This document shows, piece after piece, positions 59,063 to 64,000 of a DNA stretch of 64,000 nucleotides. This DNA comes from Pseudoalteromonas sp. MMG007. Its GTDB lineage: Bacteria; Pseudomonadota; Gammaproteobacteria; Enterobacterales; Alteromonadaceae. The first letter of the stretch is position 1, and every line of letters starts with the position of its first letter. The DNA lies in NCBI RefSeq assembly GCF_018100985.1, contig NZ_JAGJEI010000002.1:310001-374000 (forward strand), in the 5' to 3' direction. The notes below the pieces were generated by a model that was given only the letters and a program-made list of their open reading frames with translations, did not search any database and was not told the origin of the DNA. A program made the position numbers and the translations under genes.

Positions 59063-59815
59063 TTAATCTTGATTTTTTGTCACTATTACTCTGCGCTCCG
59101 CCATTGCATTAAGCGTAGCAAGTGCGCCTTGGTTTATTTGTTCTGGGCTAAACTGTGGAGCATGGCTTAATACTTGTTCACAAATTTCGTCAAAGGTAAT
59201 GCCATTACTATTTTCAATAATTGAAAGTAATAAAGCCGTCATTGCATTGGTTGCCAAAAATTGCACATCGTCTTGTGCATCTCTATAAACAACAAAATAA
59301 CTTGGTTGCTCGGCTGGGTGCTTAGGTTGAAAGTCTACACTGATAGTTTGAACCGGATATTGGTAACTTAAATTACGCGCTGTAACCGATAAGTATAGCG
59401 GAGCATCTGTAATATCAGTTGCATTGAGCTTTTGCTCTTGCTGATTATCCATAGCAATAGATACATCAAGCTCTATCCATTCGTAATGAGCAAGCTCTAA
59501 CATAAAGGGAGGATCATTTTTTTGTATTTTATAATCACTTGATAAGTAATTAATGAATTCGCCTGCTATATCTAAAAAGTATGGTGAATGGCAATCATGG
59601 TTACTAAAAAATTGCCTAACGAGCTTTTTCCATTGTTTGTCGCTATATAAGGTTTTCAATACCGGAAAACCTGATGAAATAAATCCATCTACATTATTAA
59701 AAAATAAGTCACGATAAATAGCCATTCGCCTGTCTTCTATGTCGCTGGGCTTTTTATTTTGTTGAGGCTGGCGAATATGTGCCATAAATTCGTTTTGTAC
59801 TTCAATAAAACTCAT
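59063..59815 (-). CDS. hvfC: DUF2063-family partner of MNIO enzyme (HvfC/BufC-like)
   Basis: A 250-residue protein of the DUF2063 family. The N-terminal part ('FIEVQNEFMAHIRQPQQN', 'DRRMAIYRDLFFNNVDGF') is the conserved DUF2063 domain, which in HvfC/BufC is the partner of the modifying enzyme and helps hold the precursor peptide. The C-terminal part resembles the short winged-helix extension seen in such proteins ('EQINQGALATLNAMAERRVI'). The ATG at 59815 lies inside the end region of the hvfB-like gene's downstream sequence (26 bases after its stop); a GTG at 59848 overlapping that gene is an alternative. Same order as known hvfBC/bufBC pairs. Confidence 0.85.
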   Translation of the reverse strand: MSFIEVQNEFMAHIRQPQQNKKPSDIEDRRMAIYRDLFFNNVDGFISSGFPVLKTLYSDKQWKKLVRQFFSNHDCHSPYFLDIAGEFINYLSSDYKIQKNDPPFMLELAHYEWIELDVSIAMDNQQEQKLNATDITDAPLYLSVTARNLSYQYPVQTISVDFQPKHPAEQPSYFVVYRDAQDDVQFLATNAMTALLLSIIENSNGITFDEICEQVLSHAPQFSPEQINQGALATLNAMAERRVIVTKNQD

Positions 59816-59840
59816 AATTGCATACTCTTTTAAACAAATA

Positions 59841-60698
59841 TTAAGCACTTTGCTTAGTTAAAGACGAATTTAAATACTTACTTTGTAGCTTATGAATGAT
59901 GTCTAGCTCTTTAGTTAATACATTCATCTCAGGAATATTAAAATCTCGCTCAAGCAACGTCGGAAATACGCCATGCTTTGCATATGCTTTATCTAGCAAT
60001 TCCCACACAGGGTCTATAACATCAGCACCATGGGTATCGACAATTAAATCTTCCGCTTCATTATAGTGTCCTGCAACATGACCATAAGCGATACGCTTTG
60101 AAGGCAGCCCATTTAAAAACTCTTCAGCATTGTATCCATGATTGATTGAGTTAACATAAATATTATTAACATCGAGCAATAGCTTACAATCAGCTTGCTC
60201 TAAAATAGTATTGGTGAACTCAAGCTCAGATAACTCTTGACCAGGCGCACCATAGTAAGAAACATTCTCTATCGCTATTTGGCGCTCTAAAATATCCTGT
60301 ACTTGCTTAATGCGAGGAACAACATGTGCGATTGCATCTTGAGTAAACGGAATTGGCATTAAATCGTACATATGACCCGTGCCCGAGCAATAACTTAAAT
60401 GCTCACTAAATATTTTAATATTGTGCTCATCAAAAAACGTTTTAAGTGACTTAACAAATTCGATATCTAATGGCTCAGGTGAACCAATAGAAAGCGATAA
60501 TCCATGACATACAAAGTTATTAGCATCAGTTAATGTTTTAAATTGCTTTTTAAATCGACCGCCTAACTTGAGCCAGTTCTCTGGTGCTACTTCCATAAAA
60601 TCTACTTGGTGAGGTATATTTTCAAGTAATTCATCAAGCATCTCACGACGAAGCCCGAGCCCTACCATGCCAAAGTCGGTATTTTGAGTTGTTTTCAT
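59841..60698 (-). CDS. hvfB: MNIO-family (DUF692) iron enzyme, HvfB/BufB-like
   Basis: A 285-residue multinuclear non-heme iron-dependent oxidative enzyme of the DUF692 family, a TIM-barrel. Metal-ligand-type residues sit in the family blocks: 'VCHGLSLSIGSPEPLD', 'IFSEHLSYCSG', 'AIENVSYYGAPG', 'LLLDVNNIYVN', 'GHVAGHYN' and 'VDTHGADVIDPVWELLDKA'. HvfB/BufB enzymes oxidise cysteines in EGKCG-type precursors to oxazolone-thioamide groups that bind copper. The precursor-like gene next door has ten such motifs, which supports this job. AAGGAGA gives a strong ribosome site. It is separated from hvfA by a terminator-like hairpin. Confidence 0.9.
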   Translation of the reverse strand: MKTTQNTDFGMVGLGLRREMLDELLENIPHQVDFMEVAPENWLKLGGRFKKQFKTLTDANNFVCHGLSLSIGSPEPLDIEFVKSLKTFFDEHNIKIFSEHLSYCSGTGHMYDLMPIPFTQDAIAHVVPRIKQVQDILERQIAIENVSYYGAPGQELSELEFTNTILEQADCKLLLDVNNIYVNSINHGYNAEEFLNGLPSKRIAYGHVAGHYNEAEDLIVDTHGADVIDPVWELLDKAYAKHGVFPTLLERDFNIPEMNVLTKELDIIHKLQSKYLNSSLTKQSA

Positions 60699-60715
60699 TA
60701 TTGTCTCCTTAAAGC

Positions 60716-60739
60716 AAAAAGGGCCTTATGGCCCTTTTA
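60716..60739 (-). terminator. Terminator/attenuator between hvfA and hvfB
   Basis: AAAAGGGCC / GGCCCTTTT with a 4-nt loop, then a T run on the minus strand, 18 bases before the hvfB start. It would let hvfA be made in excess over hvfB and hvfC, as expected for precursor versus enzyme. Confidence 0.85.
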
Positions 60740-60782
60740 GTATAACTGCAGCTAAATAGCTCAGGCAATTACATCAAAATGA

Positions 60783-61166
60783 TTATTGGCCGCCACACTT
60801 GCCTTCACCACATTTACCTTCTTTTTTACCTTTTGCGTCGCCACCGCATTTACCTTCGCCGCACTTACCTTCTTTTTTACCTTTTGCGTCGCCGCCACAT
60901 TTTCCTTCGCCGCACTTACCTTCTTTTTTACCTTTTGCGTCGCCGCCACATTTACCTTCGCCGCACTTACCTTCTTTTTTATCTTTTGCGTCGCCGCCAC
61001 ATTTCCCTTCGCCGCATTTACCTTCTGCAGCATCTAATTGATAACCTGTAACTAGCTCTTGGAACTCAAATGGGTTAGCTTGTGCATCTACCGATACAAA
61101 ACTTGCAGAGCCAACAACTACTGCACCTAATGTTAACGCGATTGTATTTTTTTTAACTGTATTCAT
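60783..61166 (-). CDS. hvfA: HvfA/BufA-like precursor peptide with ten EGKCG motifs
   Basis: A 127-residue secreted precursor. Residues 1-~31 are a signal peptide (K-rich start, 'TIALTLGAVVVGSASFVS', cleavage near AQA|NP). From residue 48 onward it is five near-identical 17-residue units EGKCGEGKCGGDAK(D/G)KK, ending EGKCGEGKCGGQ: ten EGKCG motifs and ten Cys, with no Cys elsewhere. EGKCG is the modified motif of HvfA metallophores. I chose the ATG at 61166 (MNTVKKN); the frame to 61187 has no better signal. Protection against or buffering of copper is the family role; it is not shown here. Confidence 0.88.
   Translation of the reverse strand: MNTVKKNTIALTLGAVVVGSASFVSVDAQANPFEFQELVTGYQLDAAEGKCGEGKCGGDAKDKKEGKCGEGKCGGDAKGKKEGKCGEGKCGGDAKGKKEGKCGEGKCGGDAKGKKEGKCGEGKCGGQ
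60786..61024 (-). repeat. Five tandem 51-bp repeats in hvfA
   Basis: The DNA coding the EGKCG units is a 51-bp unit repeated almost five times with few base changes, for example CACTTACCTTC blocks recurring every 51 bases. The period is a multiple of three, so unit change keeps the frame. Confidence 0.85.
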
Positions 61167-61189
61167 AATGTGACTCTCTTTAATCAAGG

Positions 61190-61232
61190 ATTATATTGTA
61201 GAACTACATACACAATTTTTGTGTTTGTATGT
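61190..61232 (-). promoter_or_regulatory. Candidate hvfA promoter with operator-like dyad
   Basis: On the minus strand TATAAT (61190-61195) lies 24 bases before the hvfA start. A dyad ACATACA / TGTATGT (61206-61232) covers the spacer and -35 area, the place for a repressor or activator. The rest of the 61167-61400 gap shows nothing else recognisable. Confidence 0.4.
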
Positions 61233-61400
61233 AACTGGTATAGTTAAGAAGACCCGAATGAAAATAAAATCTTTCATTTATTTTCATTTTTTTTACTATT
61301 CACTTTATTCAAATAAATATGGACGACAAATACAGATTTATCAATTTAACTTTTACGGTTAAACTACGCGTCCAATTTTTAGCAAAACATTAAATATTTT

Positions 61401-62384
61401 ATGAAGCTTGTTTTAGCGCCTATGGAAGGTGTTGTTGATTTCAAAATGCGCCAGCTACTTACCGATATAGGTGGGTTTGACCTATGTGTTACTGAATTTG
61501 TAAGGGTCGTAGAAGCATGCTTACCCGACAAAGTATTTCATAGGTTTTGTCCTGAGCTTCACAATAATGGTTACACTCGTTCAGGTACGCCAGTACGTAT
61601 TCAGTTGCTTGGACAAGAAGCAAGCCCTCTTGCTGAAAATGCAGTAAGAGCAATTGCACTTGGCTCTCATGGCGTTGACCTAAACTTTGGTTGCCCTGCA
61701 AAAACGGTTAATAAAAGTCGTGGTGGTGCAGTGCTACTAAAAGATCCAGAGCATATGTACACTATTATTAAAGCGGTAAGAGACGCGGTAGATAATAAAC
61801 ATGAAGTAAGTGCAAAAATTCGTTTAGGATTTGACGATGACTCTAATAGTCAAGAAATAGTTGATGCAGTAGTAAACGCAGGTGCAAATAGCGTCGCTAT
61901 ACATGCGCGCACTAAACGAGATGGTTATAACCCTCCCGCATACTGGGAAAAAATTCCACCAATCATAAAAAACAAAAATATTGCAGTAGTTGCTAATGGC
62001 GAGATTTGGCAGGTTGAGGATGCTTTACTGTGCCAAAAACGCAGTGGTTGCAGCGATTTAATGCTAGGGAGAGGCGCGCTTTCCCATCCCGATTTAGCAA
62101 AAAAAATAAAAGCTCATGTTAATAATGAACAATATAATACTTTAGAGTGGGAACATATAATTTATCATCTAATTCATTCTGCTATCCACCAAGACCCAGC
62201 AAAGGATGAAAAATATTTTGCATCACGAACTAAGCAATGGCTCGGTTACTTAAAACGTCAATACCCAGAAGCAATTGAGTTATTCGATGAAATTAGACGT
62301 TTGAAAAGTAAAGAGGATGTGGCGAATGTATTGAAAAAATACGCCAAAGCGCCGCAACTTGATTCAAATCATAACAGTAAATAA
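61401..62384 (+). CDS. dusC: tRNA-dihydrouridine(16) synthase DusC
   Basis: A 327-residue flavin enzyme that reduces U16 of tRNAs. It opens 'KLVLAPMEGVVDFKMRQLL' (FMN-binding), continues with 'CVTEFVRVVEACLPDKVFHR', typical of DusC rather than DusA/B, and has the active-site 'LNFGCPAKTVNKSRGGAVLL' with the catalytic Cys after FG. 'AKIRLGFDDDSNSQEI' and 'VANGEIWQVEDA' follow the DusC layout (E. coli 315). It has its own upstream region. Confidence 0.93.
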   Translation: MKLVLAPMEGVVDFKMRQLLTDIGGFDLCVTEFVRVVEACLPDKVFHRFCPELHNNGYTRSGTPVRIQLLGQEASPLAENAVRAIALGSHGVDLNFGCPAKTVNKSRGGAVLLKDPEHMYTIIKAVRDAVDNKHEVSAKIRLGFDDDSNSQEIVDAVVNAGANSVAIHARTKRDGYNPPAYWEKIPPIIKNKNIAVVANGEIWQVEDALLCQKRSGCSDLMLGRGALSHPDLAKKIKAHVNNEQYNTLEWEHIIYHLIHSAIHQDPAKDEKYFASRTKQWLGYLKRQYPEAIELFDEIRRLKSKEDVANVLKKYAKAPQLDSNHNSK

Positions 62385-62440
62385 TAAACTCTAGATAATA
62401 TCAGTATAACGAAAAGGCAATTTTTAAAGGTTATACTGAT

Positions 62441-62767
62441 ATGCACCATCAGCAAAAACTTGATCAGGAAATAGCTAAAGTCCAATCAGCTATAATGGCA
62501 ATGCTCTCTGAATCTCCCCTTTCATGCTATCAGCAATTGAAATACGAATTATCTAGCATTAAAAAAAGCGAGTGGATTGATCATATAGGCCAAAAGCTAG
62601 GGCCTGAATACACCCCCTTAATAAGTAGAATGATTCAACTTGAAGCTGCAATAAGTCAGATAGAGATAGGTCAGTACGGGTATTGCTGCGACTGTGAACA
62701 AGAGCTGCCTTCAGCCTTACTTGAAAAAGATCCAGCCACACAGCGCTGCGATAAGTGTGCTAAATAA
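62441..62767 (+). CDS. DksA/TraR-type zinc-finger protein
   Basis: A 108-residue protein with a C-terminal C4 zinc finger, 'GQYGYCCDCEQELP' and 'TQRCDKCAK', in the position typical of the DksA/TraR family. The N-terminal part is helical and shorter than DksA's coiled coil (DksA 151 residues) and lacks a recognisable DxxDxA tip. It could be a small RNA-polymerase-binding factor, but that is inference. It lies 56 bp after dusC, possibly the same transcript. Ribosome site AAAGG is present. Confidence 0.8.
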   Translation: MHHQQKLDQEIAKVQSAIMAMLSESPLSCYQQLKYELSSIKKSEWIDHIGQKLGPEYTPLISRMIQLEAAISQIEIGQYGYCCDCEQELPSALLEKDPATQRCDKCAK

Positions 62768-62783
62768 GCACACTTACTGAATA

Positions 62784-63833
62784 TCACAATGCTTTTGATG
62801 CAAAGCTAAATGATTGCCCTGGAAATAAAATGATATCCTCAGCTAGATAATGAGCAAATTCATCGCTAATATTTAATCTTTTCACTAAGTTTACTCTAGC
62901 CTGAGGCAGAGTCCACGCATGATAGTGAATACCGATATCAGTCTCCATCATCACTAACATTAGGGAATATATATCAGCTGAAGTCTCTGTATTAGCAGCC
63001 ATGGAGGGTAAATCTATATAGTGTGTTTGCCAATCTAAACCTTCAATTATTGTATCTCCCTGAAGAGATCGCACTGTAAAAGAGCGCTCGTGTTCTGCAG
63101 GTACGTCGCTTACCAATATCGGTTTAGTTACTTTTAAAGTATTGATTTTTTTATTGAGTATTGAGGACCATTCAAGAGGAGAATGTACAGACCCACTGAA
63201 ATAATTAAGTTTGCTTTGATACCACTCACTTCCGTTAGCAAGTCCACGTAACCCTATACTGCCTCGCGCCTTGTAGGTATCTAAATAATCTCTAAAAGAT
63301 CTTAATTGGCTTTTTAAAGCGCCTTGTATTGTATTATTTTGAAGTGTTTTATCGACATGTAATTGTAACAAAGAGAGTTCGACTTTATTGAGCTTCAAAT
63401 TACTTTGTACAGCGCTGTCTAATTGGTCTTGCGTCAACTTTAGCCATTTAATAATACTGTCCGGTTTATATACTTTGCCATTCAAAGCAAGCATATTTTT
63501 TAGTACGTTTATTTGTGCAGGCCAATTAAAGTAGCGCTCAGGAAATCGCTCGGCAATAACTAAATAGTTTACTTGAGCAATTTGATTTGATTCAAGATCC
63601 ATATCCATTAAACCTTGGTAAATAGCATGACGCTTTGCTAAGTACGCCTCTGAAAAAACGAGTTGTTGCTCAGTTAATATTTCATTTTCAACTGTTTTAG
63701 ATCGTATAAGTGCGGCATTTAAAGTCTTCAAAGCCGATTGCGCATCCTCAAACGAGCTAAATGGCTGTGGTTGCTTATTACAGGCAGTTAAAAATAGACA
63801 AACAATTAGTAAAAAAGAAAATGTTTTGTACAT
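62784..63833 (-). CDS. DUF3080 lipoprotein
   Basis: A 349-residue predicted lipoprotein: signal 'MYKTFSFLLIVCLFLTAC' with Cys18 as lipidated residue. The mature part is helical at first and then has 'RGSIGLRGLANGSEWYQSKL' and 'LPQARVNLVKRLNISDEF', matching the DUF3080 family of gammaproteobacteria. The role is unknown. Its 3' end faces the DksA-like gene with 16 bp between. Confidence 0.8.
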   Translation of the reverse strand: MYKTFSFLLIVCLFLTACNKQPQPFSSFEDAQSALKTLNAALIRSKTVENEILTEQQLVFSEAYLAKRHAIYQGLMDMDLESNQIAQVNYLVIAERFPERYFNWPAQINVLKNMLALNGKVYKPDSIIKWLKLTQDQLDSAVQSNLKLNKVELSLLQLHVDKTLQNNTIQGALKSQLRSFRDYLDTYKARGSIGLRGLANGSEWYQSKLNYFSGSVHSPLEWSSILNKKINTLKVTKPILVSDVPAEHERSFTVRSLQGDTIIEGLDWQTHYIDLPSMAANTETSADIYSLMLVMMETDIGIHYHAWTLPQARVNLVKRLNISDEFAHYLAEDIILFPGQSFSFASKAL

Positions 63834-63845
63834 AGTTATTCCAAT

Positions 63846-63872
63846 AAAAAAAGCCCCAGAGGGGCTTTTTAG
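63846..63872. terminator. Terminator at the right edge
   Basis: AAAAAGCCCC / GGGGCTTTTT with a 3-nt loop. It serves the truncated minus-strand gene to its right and lies just upstream of the DUF3080 start. Confidence 0.88.
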
Positions 63873-63895
63873 TAAGTTGCTTTAGCTAATTAAAG

Positions 63896-64000
63896 TTAAA
63901 TTTTTACACCGTTGCGAGCGGCTTTATCTTTAATGTAAGTAGCCCAACCTTTTGCAAACTTGCGAGTGCGCGGGTCGTCCATAGCTTTAGTAATAGCAGC
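63896..64000 (-). CDS. C-terminal 34 residues of an unidentified protein
   Basis: The minus-strand frame entering from the right edge reads 'AAITKAMDDPRTRKFAKGWA' followed by a lysine- and arginine-rich tail ending NGVKI and TAA at 63896-63898. It is followed by the strong terminator, so a real gene end is likely. The fragment is too short to name; the bulk is outside the window. Confidence 0.65.
   Translation of the reverse strand, partial: AAITKAMDDPRTRKFAKGWATYIKDKAARNGVKI

Noticed and set aside
60786-61023. CRISPR-like regular repeats at 60.8-61.0 kb
   Set aside because: The repeats are contiguous coding units with no spacers, not a CRISPR array.
60779-61051. Overlapping plus-strand and second-frame minus-strand open frames over the EGKCG repeats
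   Set aside because: They are by-products of the 51-bp repeat with no ribosome site; the minus-strand frame with signal peptide and EGKCG motifs is the real gene.

Overview
The window looks like a chromosomal segment of a marine gammaproteobacterium of the order Alteromonadales, most likely Pseudoalteromonas. This rests on protein resemblance, the AT-rich sequence, and E. coli-like gene order in two blocks: apt-dnaX-ybaB-recR-(insert)-htpG-adk, and grpE facing nadK-recN. No database search was run. I found no tRNA, rRNA, CRISPR array, intact insertion sequence or prophage. Most of the window is housekeeping, with a few accessory genes and decayed patches.

Layout. 0-12 kb: the C-terminal end of a MukB-like SMC ATPase, a DUF4136 lipoprotein, an unknown exported protein whose signal peptide is encoded by a hexanucleotide repeat, msrA, a TonB-dependent receptor, a cysteine-cluster protein, a two-gene RND efflux system and a Tat-exported dienelactone-hydrolase-like protein. 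12-21 kb (mostly minus strand): ribB behind an FMN riboswitch, an LD-carboxypeptidase, a MITE-like palindromic element, greA, carB, carA (TTG start) and dapB. 21-27 kb: NhaC-type antiporter, OmpK/Tsx-like porin, alpha/beta hydrolase, M48 lipoprotein protease and a Bcr/CflA drug exporter. 26.9-32 kb: grpE behind a sigma-32-type promoter, an HrcA-like repressor gene, nadK, an unknown membrane-anchored protein, and recN behind two LexA boxes. 32.5-32.9 kb: a decayed GGDEF gene. 33-39 kb: gltB-gltD with ArgR-type boxes upstream. 39.8-41 kb: grxD and sodB with an IscR-like palindrome. 41-46 kb: the prkA-yeaH-ycgB (SpoVR) stress operon. 46-48 kb: a response regulator with a CheC-like domain, coupled to a diguanylate cyclase. 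48-58.7 kb: an exported thiol peroxidase, then adk, htpG, an RluA-type pseudouridine synthase, an LplT-PlsC fusion, recR, ybaB, dnaX (with a strong -1 frameshift signal) and apt. 58.8-61.2 kb: a RiPP metallophore-type cluster (HvfA-like precursor, MNIO/DUF692 enzyme, DUF2063 partner) plus a 40-residue membrane protein. 61.4-64 kb: dusC, a DksA/TraR-type zinc-finger protein, a DUF3080 lipoprotein and the C-terminus of an unidentified protein.

How the genes fit together. carAB, gltBD and dapB serve nitrogen, arginine/pyrimidine and lysine metabolism. grpE, htpG and the HrcA-like gene form the heat-shock part, with matching sigma-32-type promoters at grpE and htpG. recN, recR and dnaX serve DNA repair and replication. 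msrA, tpx, sodB and grxD serve oxidative and iron-sulfur stress.

The most notable items are the HvfABC-type cluster, whose precursor carries ten EGKCG motifs in five near-identical 51-bp repeats, and the dnaX frameshift signal: slippery A AAA AAG, a hairpin 5 nt downstream, and a stop two codons into the -1 frame.
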